NCBI GenBank assembly: GCA_036390995.1
Contig: DASWAT010000195.1
Span: forward strand, 1 to 5,571
Length of the DNA stretch: 5,571 nucleotides
Direction of reading: 5' to 3'
From: DASQQQ01 sp036390995
Lineage (GTDB): Bacteria > Actinomycetota > UBA4738 > HRBIN12
The notes under the pieces were generated by a model. The model did not search any database. It was not told the origin of the DNA and was given only the letters and a program-made list of their open reading frames with translations. The translations under genes were made by a program, and so were the position numbers. Positions 1 to 5,571 of the stretch are shown here, one piece after another (position 1 is the first letter of the stretch; each line of letters starts with the position of its first letter).

Positions 1-390
1 CCCGGCCGTGACGTCGGCGACCTCGATGCCCAGGAAGACGACCCGCGGCATCCCGCCGAGCGCGGCCGCCAACCCGACCGCCTCGGCCAGTCCGAGGCCG
101 TGGGACGAGAGCGAGGAGCGGACGTCCGCCGGCAGCCCGTCGGGGCCGGCTTCTGCTCGGACGATCGTGCCCGGCTCCCGGAGCCCGCTCGGCGCACGGA
201 CGGCATCCACCACGACCGCCCCGTCGACGTCCTCGAGCAGGTGGACCACGTCGAGCGCCGCGGCCTCGAGCACCTCCACGCCCGCGATCGCCTCGAGCCG
301 CTCCCGAGCCTCGCGAACGGCGAGCAGCCCCACGGCGTCGTCGCCCGCGTCGAGGGTGCCGCACCCGATGACTCGGACCCGCGGCTTCAG
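1..390 (-). CDS. Hydrogenase maturation protease, HyaD/HycI family (3' part cut off by window edge)
   Basis: Predicted nickel-dependent endopeptidase that removes the C-terminal tail of the hydrogenase large subunit after the NiFe site is assembled. Numbering from the CTG codon at 390, the 130 visible residues start KPRVRVIGCGT and continue with a DDAVG motif. Compared from memory with E. coli HybD (nickel ligands Glu16, Asp62, His93), the matching residues are Asp18 in GDDAVG, Asp62 in VVVDAV and His97 in SSHGLGLAEAV. The strand FLGIEVADV matches the family's late LVGVxPE strand. The usual GxGN loop reads GCGT here. The remaining C-terminus lies outside the window. It directly follows hydA, its expected substrate. 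The start is uncertain. No ATG, GTG or TTG falls at the natural N-terminus. CTG at 390 would overlap the hydA stop as CTGA, like the other junctions. The nearest canonical in-frame starts are GTG at 429 and 438, inside hydA, which add 13 or 16 residues and lack a Shine-Dalgarno sequence. Family assignment is strong; the start is not. Confidence 0.85.
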   Translation of the reverse strand, partial: MKPRVRVIGCGTLDAGDDAVGLLAVREARERLEAIAGVEVLEAAALDVVHLLEDVDGAVVVDAVRAPSGLREPGTIVRAEAGPDGLPADVRSSLSSHGLGLAEAVGLAAALGGMPRVVFLGIEVADVTAG

Positions 391-1679
391 GTCCGCTCGA
401 TCTCCAGCCGGAGGAAGTGGGTCGCGCACGAGATGCACGGATCGTAGTTGCGCACCACCATCTCGGCCAGCCGCGTCAGCTCTTCGTCGGGCCGGTCCAG
501 CACGCCGGGCAGGAACCCCCGGAGATCCTCCTCCATGTGCCGGAGGTTCTGCGACGTGGGCGGCACGATCTTCGCCTCGCGGATCGTGCCGTCCTCGTTC
601 ACGTCGTACCGGTGGTAGAGGGATCCTCGCGGCGCCTCCGTCACCCACGTGGCCCGCCCCGCCCGCGGCGTGACCTCTGCCATCGGTGGCTCCGGCGGCT
701 GGTAGTCGCGGATCAGCCGGATCGCCTCCTCGAACGCGAGCGCGACCTCCACGACCCGCGCCGCCATCGAGTAGAACGGGTCCGGCTCGGGGGGTTGCAG
801 GCCGAGGCGTTCCATACACTCCCGTGCCACCGGGGTGAGACGCTCGTGATTCAGGTTCACCCGGGCCAGTGGTCCGACGAAGTACGGCGTGCCGGTGTCG
901 ATCATCACCGAGTGGAGCGCGTTCGAGTGCTCCACGTGGATCTCCCGCGAGATCTCCTCGAACGATCCGGCGTCGAAGGTCCGCCCCGAGGTCGACGCCA
1001 GATCGCCGAGGTTCATCGGGTACTCGTCGGGGTGGACCATCGAGACCATCTCGGCGGCACGCGGGAACGCCGGGCGGGGGAGCCCGGCCACCAGGTCGGA
1101 GATCCCTGGCATCGCTGCGACGGCATCTTCGAGGCGCGGCAGGAACGCTTCGAGGTCCCGCCGCCGAGGCGCCTTCGAGAACCCGCCGACCCGCGGCGAG
1201 ACCGGATGGATCTCCCGACCACCGATCACGGCCATGAGGTCGTTGCCGATCCGCTTCAGCGACAGCGCGGTCTTCACCGCGTCCGGATGCACCTTCGCCA
1301 TCTCGATCGCGTTGTCGAAACCCAGGAAGTCCGGCGCCGCCAGCAGGAAGATGTGGAGCACATGGCTCTCGATCCACTCGCCGCAGTACAGGATGCGGCG
1401 GAGCTCGTCGGTGCCCGGAGGCAACTGCACCTCGAACAGCCGCTCGAGGCCGTGGGCCGCGCTCATCTGGTATGCGACGGGGCAGATGCCGCAGATCCGG
1501 GCCGTGATGTCGGGAACCTCCGAGTAGTGACGGCCGGCCAGGAACGCCTCGAAGAACCGGGGCGGCTCGTAGATCTCCAGGCGCAGGTCGGTGATGTCGC
1601 CGTCGTCGACCTTCACGTGCAGCGCGCCCTCGCCCTCCACCCGGGCGATCACGGGAACCTCGACCGAGCGGTGGGTCAT
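387..1679 (-). CDS. hydA: [NiFe] hydrogenase group 3b, alpha (large, catalytic) subunit
   Basis: Catalytic subunit of a soluble NAD(P)-linked hydrogenase that interconverts H2 with protons and electrons at a NiFe(CN)2CO centre. The protein has 430 residues, normal for group 3 large subunits. The proximal metal-binding motif RICGIC gives Cys63 and Cys66, with His76 following. The distal motif DPCISCATH gives Cys415 and Cys418, with His421 as the probable processing point. The nine residues after it (FLRLEIERT) would be removed by the maturation protease. Other family marks are RVEGEG at 13-18 (Glu15, second-shell or proton-path position), EAPRG at 348-352 (Arg351, the conserved arginine over the active site) and VPPTSQN at 372-378. 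The ATG at 1679 overlaps the hydD stop as ATGA and has GAGGAGG seven bases upstream. The reading frame stays open far upstream of this ATG, but the homology begins here. It has no signal peptide and no membrane segment, so it is cytoplasmic. Group 3b is assigned from the HydB-HydG partners and sequence style rather than a tree. Confidence 0.96.
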   Translation of the reverse strand: MTHRSVEVPVIARVEGEGALHVKVDDGDITDLRLEIYEPPRFFEAFLAGRHYSEVPDITARICGICPVAYQMSAAHGLERLFEVQLPPGTDELRRILYCGEWIESHVLHIFLLAAPDFLGFDNAIEMAKVHPDAVKTALSLKRIGNDLMAVIGGREIHPVSPRVGGFSKAPRRRDLEAFLPRLEDAVAAMPGISDLVAGLPRPAFPRAAEMVSMVHPDEYPMNLGDLASTSGRTFDAGSFEEISREIHVEHSNALHSVMIDTGTPYFVGPLARVNLNHERLTPVARECMERLGLQPPEPDPFYSMAARVVEVALAFEEAIRLIRDYQPPEPPMAEVTPRAGRATWVTEAPRGSLYHRYDVNEDGTIREAKIVPPTSQNLRHMEEDLRGFLPGVLDRPDEELTRLAEMVVRNYDPCISCATHFLRLEIERT

Positions 1680-2521
1680 GGCCGGGCCTCCTCTTCCGTC
1701 ACGCGCGCATCCGTCCCGCCGGCCACCGGATGCAGGGACCGGCCCTCCTCGACCGCCCGGGCGGCCTCCCGGAACGCCGGTGCCCAGCCCGTGATGAACC
1801 GGAACCTGTCCGCCACCCGCCCCGGCGAGTCGCCGAGCTCGACGAACAGCCTCGACAGCGCGCCGTCGTTGCCCGGCTGTGCGGGGCCGAAGCACCCGTA
1901 GCACCCCCGGCCGAAGCCGGGGCAGAGCGCACCGCAGCCGGTGCGGGTGACCGGGCCCAGGCACGGCTCCCCCTTGGCCACGACCACGCAGACGTACCCG
2001 CGCCGCTTGCACTCGGCGCACACCGGTGCCGTGGATACCCGCGGCGTCGCCCCGACCAGCAGCGACGCGAGCGCCCCGAGCAGCTGGCCTCGATCGATCG
2101 GGCACCCGGTGAGCTCCAGGTCGACCTCGACGTGGTCGGACACCGGCGTCGAGGTCTCGAGCGAGTCGATGTACTCGGGGGTGGGATACACGGCGGTCAC
2201 GAACGCGCCGAGGTCCTTCGTGTTCCGGAGGGCCTGCACGCCGCCGGAGGTCGCACACGCGCCGATCGTGACGAGGACCTTCGTGTCCTCGCGGATCTGC
2301 CGGATCTGCTCGACCTGCTCGGGCGTCGAGATCGACCCCTCGACGAGCGTCACGTCGTAGGGCCCGGGCTCCATGTGGGAGGAGGCCTCGGCGAAGTTCA
2401 CGATGTCGATCGCGCCGGCGACCTCCAACAGCGCCTCCTCGGCATCCAGCAGCTGGAGCTGGCAGCCGTCGCACGAGGCCATCTTGAACACCGCCACGCG
2501 GGGCTTGCCGTTCGCGCTCAC
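1676..2521 (-). CDS. hydD: [NiFe] hydrogenase group 3b, delta (small) subunit
   Basis: Electron-transfer subunit that docks on HydA and relays electrons from the NiFe site. The protein has 281 residues with exactly 12 cysteines, enough for three [4Fe-4S] clusters. The proximal cluster would use Cys17 and Cys20 (ASCDGCQ), Cys89 (IGACA) and Cys140 (LTGCP). The other eight are Cys168, Cys171, Cys178, Cys187, Cys196, Cys200, Cys207 and Cys210, in the pattern CAEC-x6-C-x8-C-x8-C-x3-C-x6-CYGC, and should hold the medial and distal clusters. There is no twin-arginine signal, unlike periplasmic uptake hydrogenases, which fits a cytoplasmic group 3 enzyme. The start is a GTG at 2521 overlapping the hydG stop as GTGA, with GGAGGT at 2531-2536, nine bases upstream. 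The frame is open further upstream but resembles no family member there. The last 20 or so residues are acidic and variable, with no visible role. Confidence 0.95.
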   Translation of the reverse strand: MSANGKPRVAVFKMASCDGCQLQLLDAEEALLEVAGAIDIVNFAEASSHMEPGPYDVTLVEGSISTPEQVEQIRQIREDTKVLVTIGACATSGGVQALRNTKDLGAFVTAVYPTPEYIDSLETSTPVSDHVEVDLELTGCPIDRGQLLGALASLLVGATPRVSTAPVCAECKRRGYVCVVVAKGEPCLGPVTRTGCGALCPGFGRGCYGCFGPAQPGNDGALSRLFVELGDSPGRVADRFRFITGWAPAFREAARAVEEGRSLHPVAGGTDARVTEEEARP

Positions 2522-3381
2522 AGGTCGTGCACCTCCATGAGGTCGGCGACCTCGTCGTATCGGAACACCGGGCCGTCGCTGCACACGAAGTGCGGACCCA
2601 TCTGACAATGACCGCACAGCTTCACGCCGCACTGCATGTTGCGCTCCATGGACACGTACATGCGTTCCGCCGGCACGCCGAGCTCCAGGAGCCCCTTGCC
2701 GGCGAAGCGCATCATGATCTCTGGCCCGCAGACGAACGCGGTCGTGCGATCGGGTTCGATCCCGGCCTTCGGGAACAGCGTGGTGACCACGCCCACGTCG
2801 TGGAGCCATCCATCCGCAGGCTCGTCGATCGACAGGTGCATCTCGACCCCGATCCGCTCCATCTGCGCGAGCCACCGGTCGAGCTCGTCTTGGTAGGGGA
2901 ACAGGTCCGGCGATCGGGCACCGAGCAGCAGGACGATCCGCCGGTAGCGGTCCCGGTGGCGCATGGCGTACTCGACGGCTGGGCGGACGGGGCAGATGCC
3001 GAGCCCTCCCGCCACCACCACGAGATCTCCCTCCTGGGCTTGTTCCAGCGGCCAGGGCTTGCCGTAGGGGCCGCGGATCCCGACCTCGTCGCCCGGCTCC
3101 AGCGCCTTGAACGCGTTCGTGACCCGGCCCACGAACCGGATCGTGTGTCCCAGGTTCTGGGGGTGCGCGGGGTCGGACGAGATGGAGATGGGGACCTCTC
3201 CGATCCCGAACAGGTACAGCATGTTGAACTGGCCGGCCTCGAAGGCGTAGCCGTCGCCGTCCCGGTCGCGGAACGTGGTCCAGAACGTCGAGGAGTCCGG
3301 GGTCTCGGGCACGATCCGGCGGATCACACCCACCCGGCCGAGCGAGCCCACCGGCTCCAGCAGCATCGCCGCCTCGCTCAT
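2518..3381 (-). CDS. hydG: Group 3b hydrogenase gamma subunit, FAD/NAD(P)-binding with C-terminal [2Fe-2S]
   Basis: Flavin subunit that passes electrons between the hydrogenase iron-sulfur chain and NAD(P)(H). It belongs to the ferredoxin reductase-like family that includes the PyrK subunit of dihydroorotate dehydrogenase and sulfide dehydrogenase. The protein has 287 residues. The FAD-binding barrel spans roughly 12-110, with PISISS (64-69) in place of the usual RxYS flavin motif and RGPYG at 103-107. The nucleotide-binding half has AGGLGICPVRP (124-134) and CGPEIMM (218-224). A C-terminal [2Fe-2S] site follows as Cys251-x4-Cys256-x2-Cys259-x7-Cys267. The ATG at 3381 overlaps the hydB stop as ATGA, with GGAGGT at 3391-3396, nine bases upstream. 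The choice between NAD and NADP cannot be settled by eye; characterised group 3b enzymes mostly use NADP. The symbol should not be confused with the radical-SAM [FeFe] hydrogenase maturase also called HydG. Confidence 0.94.
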   Translation of the reverse strand: MSEAAMLLEPVGSLGRVGVIRRIVPETPDSSTFWTTFRDRDGDGYAFEAGQFNMLYLFGIGEVPISISSDPAHPQNLGHTIRFVGRVTNAFKALEPGDEVGIRGPYGKPWPLEQAQEGDLVVVAGGLGICPVRPAVEYAMRHRDRYRRIVLLLGARSPDLFPYQDELDRWLAQMERIGVEMHLSIDEPADGWLHDVGVVTTLFPKAGIEPDRTTAFVCGPEIMMRFAGKGLLELGVPAERMYVSMERNMQCGVKLCGHCQMGPHFVCSDGPVFRYDEVADLMEVHDL

Positions 3382-4481
3382 CGAGCCGCCACCTCCACCT
3401 CGCCGTCGGTCGCGCGGATCGCCGCGACCTCCTCCGTGACGTCGATGCCCACCGGGCACCACGTGATGCAACGCCCGCAGCCCACGCATCCGGACGTGCC
3501 GAACTGATCGATCCACGACGCGAACTTGTGGGTGAGCCACTGCCGGTACCGGGCGTCGCGGCCGGCCCGCACCGACGCTCCGGCGGCCCAGCTGTACTCG
3601 TCCGAGAAGCAGCTCGCCCACTCCCGCGTCCGCGTGGCTTCCAGGCCGGTGATGGACGAGGTGTCGACGACGTCGTGGCAGAAGCACGTCGGGCAGGCCG
3701 ACGTGCAGTTGCCGCACGCCAGGCACCGCTCGGCCACGTCCTTCCACCGCGGGTGCATGCGGTTCCGGTACAGCAGCTCCGGCATGTCCGCGGTTCCCAT
3801 CTCGCGACCCATCAGGCCGGCCGCCTCCTCGGTCACCCGCAGGGCCGCCGTCTCCTCGACCTCGGTCGCCTCGCGCAGGTCCAGCGTCGCCAGGAGCTCC
3901 TCGCCCCGGACGCCGCCCGTCTCGACCACGAAGCCGTCGGGCAGCTCGGTCAGCGCCAGGTCGAACCCGATCGTGCACCGGGGACCCGTGCCCATCGACG
4001 CGCAGAAGCACGTGGCGCCGGGCCGGCCACAGTTCACGCCGATGAACACCGCGCGCTCCCGGCGCCGCCGGTACGCGGGGTCGGATCCGATGAACACGCG
4101 GTCCTGGACCTGCACCGCGTGCAGGTCGCACGAGCGGAGCCCCACGAACGCCACCGGGCGCTCGCCGTCCTCCGGCACGGCCGCCGTCATCCGACCGTCG
4201 CTACGGACGATGCTGCCGAGCACCTCACGTGGCGGGAACAGGAACCGCTTCGCCGAGTCCGGACCGTGCGACCACCCGAACAGCTCGTCGTCCTCGGTGT
4301 GGCTCAGCCGATACCGGCCCGGGGCCTGCTCCTCGCGGACGCCGCGGGGAAGGTCGCTCACCCCTTCGATGCGATCCAGGACGACCGCTCCGTCCCGGAC
4401 GGTCGGTCCAACCAGGTCGTAGCCGGACTCCACGAGCGACGACAGGAGCCGGGCGAAGTCGCTTCGCTCCAGGAACCTCAC
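3378..4481 (-). CDS. hydB: Group 3b hydrogenase beta subunit, multi-[4Fe-4S] protein
   Basis: Iron-sulfur subunit that bridges the HydAD hydrogenase module and the HydG flavin module. It is related to anaerobic sulfite reductase subunit A, a likeness behind the name sulfhydrogenase for archaeal members. The protein has 367 residues. The C-terminal ferredoxin-like region has Cys253, Cys256, Cys259, Cys263, Cys266 and Cys268 (CLACGNCTSACPTCFC) and then Cys332, Cys335, Cys338 and Cys342 (CVGCGRCITWCP), which suits two [4Fe-4S] clusters plus spare cysteines. A middle region has GLRSCDLHAVQVQDRVF (114-130) and a block with Cys151, Cys158, Cys160 and Cys169 that could hold a further cluster. The start is the GTG at 4481, giving VRFLERSDF, with GGAGGT at 4490-4495, eight bases upstream. 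Open frame further upstream runs through the pncB region and shows no homology. It is the first gene of the operon. Family identification is firm; cluster count is inference. Confidence 0.94.
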   Translation of the reverse strand: MRFLERSDFARLLSSLVESGYDLVGPTVRDGAVVLDRIEGVSDLPRGVREEQAPGRYRLSHTEDDELFGWSHGPDSAKRFLFPPREVLGSIVRSDGRMTAAVPEDGERPVAFVGLRSCDLHAVQVQDRVFIGSDPAYRRRRERAVFIGVNCGRPGATCFCASMGTGPRCTIGFDLALTELPDGFVVETGGVRGEELLATLDLREATEVEETAALRVTEEAAGLMGREMGTADMPELLYRNRMHPRWKDVAERCLACGNCTSACPTCFCHDVVDTSSITGLEATRTREWASCFSDEYSWAAGASVRAGRDARYRQWLTHKFASWIDQFGTSGCVGCGRCITWCPVGIDVTEEVAAIRATDGEVEVAAR

Positions 4482-4489
4482 GGGCTCAC

Positions 4490-4495
4490 ACCTCC
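4490..4495 (-). promoter_or_regulatory. Ribosome binding site of hydB
   Basis: On the minus strand this reads GGAGGT inside a longer G-rich run (4490-4499), eight bases before the GTG at 4481. It decides the start of hydB, because the frame remains open upstream for several hundred bases and would otherwise allow a much longer, spurious protein. It also shows that the hydrogenase transcript has a leader, in contrast to what is suspected for pncB on the other strand. Confidence 0.8.
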
Positions 4496-4523
4496 CCCCA
4501 TAGCCTCCAGGAGCGGCGGGGGG

Positions 4524-4535
4524 GTCCGTACGGAC
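4524..4535. repeat. Perfect 12-base palindrome, candidate operator
   Basis: The sequence GTCCGTACGGAC equals its own reverse complement over all 12 bases, and the symmetry stops at the flanking G/G pair. Its centre lies about 49 bases before the hydB start and about 87 bases before the pncB start, positions where a dimeric repressor or activator could act on either promoter. With no loop it is a poor terminator, which favours a protein-binding site. I do not recognise it as a known consensus. Chance is possible in a GC-rich genome. Confidence 0.45.
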
Positions 4536-4603
4536 GAACGGCGCACCGGTCCCGGGCCCATCGTCCCGGCGGATGCCGCTCCCGGCGCCTGAGGAGGTTC
4601 GCG

Positions 4604-4609
4604 TAGCCT
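4604..4609 (+). promoter_or_regulatory. Possible -10 element of pncB (leaderless start)
   Basis: TAGCCT fits the TANNNT form of a -10 hexamer and ends seven bases before the pncB ATG at 4617. That spacing would put the first transcribed base at or next to the start codon, as in leaderless genes common in Actinobacteria. No TTGACA-like -35 is visible at the expected distance. The alternative is translation from GAGGAGG at 4591-4597, but the 19-base gap to the ATG is much longer than normal. The call rests on position and a loose hexamer only. Confidence 0.4.
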
Positions 4610-4616
4610 GTACGCC

Positions 4617-5571
4617 ATGGGCGGGGCCCTGCTCACGGACCTGTACGAGCTGAACATGGCGGCGAGCTACCTGCGCCGGGGCATGAACCGGCCCGCCACG
4701 TTCAGCCTGTTCGTCCGCCGCCTTCCGCCCGGCCGCGGGTTCCTGGTCGCGGCGGGCCTCGAGCCCTGCCTGGAGTTCCTCGAGCGCTTCGGGTTCGAGA
4801 GCGACGACCTGGTCTACCTGCGGGACGAGCTCGGCTTCGACGCGGAGGCGCTGGGGGCCTTCCGGGAGCTGCGGTTCGACGGCGAGGTCTGGGCGGTTCC
4901 CGAGGGACGGATCGTCTTCGCGGACGAGCCGCTGCTGGAGATCACGGCTCCGATCGCCGTGGCTCAGCTCGTGGAGACGTACCTCCTCAACCAGATCTCG
5001 TTCCAGACCACGATCGCCTCGAAGGCCGCCCGGTGCCGGTTGGCGGCCCGCGATCGGGACGTCGTGGACTTCGCGTTCCGTCGGACCCAGGGGGTGGACG
5101 CGGCGATGGCGGTGGCCCGGACCACGGCGATCGCCGGATTCGCCAGCACCAGCAATGTGGAGGCGGCCCGGCGTTACGGCCTGCGCGTCGCCGGCACGAT
5201 GGCCCACTCCTATGTCGAGTCGTTCCACACCGAGGCCGACGCCTTCCGCGCCTTCGCCCAGGATTTCCCTGGGCGCGCCGTCTTCCTAGTGGACACGTAC
5301 GACACGGTGAACGGGGTCCGTACCGTGGTGGAGGTGATCCGCGAGCTCGGCTTGACCGACCGGCTGGGGATCCGGCTCGACAGCGGCGACCTGGGACAGC
5401 TCTCGCTGGAAGCCCGCAGGATCCTGGACGACGCCGGACTCGCGGGAGTCCGGATCTTCGCGAGCGGCGGACTGGACGAGCTCGACGTGGATCGCCTGGT
5501 GCAGGCGGGAGCGCCCATCGACGCGTTCGGCGTGGGCACGAGGGTCGGCGTTTCCGCCGACGCCCCGTACC
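4617..5571 (+). CDS. pncB: Nicotinate phosphoribosyltransferase (3' end cut off by window edge)
   Basis: Converts nicotinate and PRPP, with ATP hydrolysis, to nicotinate mononucleotide in the Preiss-Handler route of NAD salvage, in the cytoplasm. The 318 visible residues begin MGGALLTDLYELNMAASY, the typical family N-terminus. They continue with LPPGRGFLVAAGLE (36-49), DFAFRRTQGVDAAM (151-164) and AGFASTSN (173-180). GTMAHSYVESF follows (193-203), where His197 is the expected catalytic histidine phosphorylated by ATP. Then come LVDTYDTVNGV (224-234), RLDSGDL (253-259), FASGGLDE (281-288) and DAFGVGTRV (302-310), the phosphate- and ribose-binding barrel strands. Roughly the last quarter of a normal 430-490-residue protein lies beyond the edge. 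The ATG at 4617 fits the family start exactly; no better in-frame start is nearby. It is divergent from the hydrogenase operon, so co-regulation through the shared intergenic region is possible but not shown. Confidence 0.94.
   Translation, partial: MGGALLTDLYELNMAASYLRRGMNRPATFSLFVRRLPPGRGFLVAAGLEPCLEFLERFGFESDDLVYLRDELGFDAEALGAFRELRFDGEVWAVPEGRIVFADEPLLEITAPIAVAQLVETYLLNQISFQTTIASKAARCRLAARDRDVVDFAFRRTQGVDAAMAVARTTAIAGFASTSNVEAARRYGLRVAGTMAHSYVESFHTEADAFRAFAQDFPGRAVFLVDTYDTVNGVRTVVEVIRELGLTDRLGIRLDSGDLGQLSLEARRILDDAGLAGVRIFASGGLDELDVDRLVQAGAPIDAFGVGTRVGVSADAPY

Larger units (their letters stand above)
4482..4616. promoter_or_regulatory. Divergent intergenic region between hydB and pncB
   Basis: This is the only non-coding stretch in the window, 135 bases between two genes read outward, so it should carry the promoters of both the hydrogenase operon and pncB. 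It contains the hydB ribosome binding site, a perfect palindrome at 4524-4535, a -10-like hexamer for pncB at 4604-4609 and a GAGGAGG at 4591-4597. I cannot find a convincing -10/-35 pair for the hydrogenase direction. The region is as GC-rich as the coding sequence, so weak promoter motifs are easily missed. Confidence 0.75.

Noticed and set aside
417..1901. Long plus-strand open frame of 494 codons antisense to hydA and hydD
   Set aside because: It is rich in Arg, His, Asp and Val, has no recognisable motif, and lies opposite hydA and hydD, which have full family motifs. Long antisense frames are expected when third positions are almost all G or C.
387..2474. HydA frame extended upstream to a 695-residue protein
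   Set aside because: The extra N-terminal 265 residues are an out-of-frame reading of hydD with low-complexity Arg/Gly/Ala content. HydA homology, the ATG and the Shine-Dalgarno sequence all place the start at 1679.
4501..4513. Second TAGCCT copy and a CTCC-A-GGAG symmetry before hydB
   Set aside because: The hexamer is short and badly placed for either start. The stem is four base pairs with a one-base loop, which cannot form a real hairpin.
4544..4560. Short self-complementary runs ACCGGT, CCCGGG and GGGCCC
   Set aside because: Six-base palindromes of G and C are frequent by chance here and do not combine into one longer symmetric site.
3528..4592. Plus-strand open frames of about 300-354 codons over hydB
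   Set aside because: They have shadow-frame composition, no motif and no Shine-Dalgarno sequence, and lie opposite a gene with ordered cysteine motifs.
4482..5228. HydB frame extended upstream through pncB to a 616-residue protein
   Set aside because: The extension is antisense to pncB, whose motifs are unmistakable, and the GTG at 4481 has a good Shine-Dalgarno sequence.

Overview
The window is a compact, very GC-rich stretch (G or C at most third codon positions) holding a near-complete operon for a cytoplasmic, NAD(P)-linked group 3b [NiFe] hydrogenase on the minus strand. A nicotinate phosphoribosyltransferase gene is divergently transcribed on the plus strand. The base composition, the GTG starts and a possible leaderless gene fit a high-GC bacterium. 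An actinobacterial or similar soil or thermal lineage is my best guess, but nothing here fixes the taxon.

Layout, in transcription order on the minus strand from about 4481 down to 1: hydB (beta, iron-sulfur subunit, 4481-3378), hydG (gamma, FAD/NAD(P)/[2Fe-2S] subunit, 3381-2518), hydD (delta, small [4Fe-4S] subunit, 2521-1676), hydA (alpha, NiFe catalytic subunit, 1679-387), then a HyaD/HycI-type hydrogenase maturation protease that runs off the left edge (from about 390 or 429 to 1). The three complete junctions are 4-base NTGA overlaps (ATGA, GTGA, ATGA), each with a Shine-Dalgarno sequence in the end of the upstream gene, so the subunits look translationally coupled. A non-coding region of 135 bases (4482-4616) separates hydB from pncB (4617 to the right edge, plus strand). 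It carries a perfect 12-base palindrome and a -10-like hexamer seven bases before the pncB start.

The genes work together as follows. HydA carries the NiFe site, and HydD passes electrons through three predicted [4Fe-4S] clusters. HydB adds more clusters, and HydG exchanges electrons with NAD(P)H through FAD. The protease would trim the C-terminal tail of HydA once nickel is inserted. Members of this family run in both directions, as H2 uptake with NADP+ reduction or as fermentative H2 release, and archaeal members can also reduce sulfur. PncB makes nicotinate mononucleotide for NAD salvage, which gives a plausible but unproven metabolic link to the pyridine-nucleotide-dependent hydrogenase.

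I see no mobile element, CRISPR array, RNA gene or unknown defence-type system. The points worth a second look are the start codon of the protease, the shared palindrome, and the possible leaderless start of pncB.
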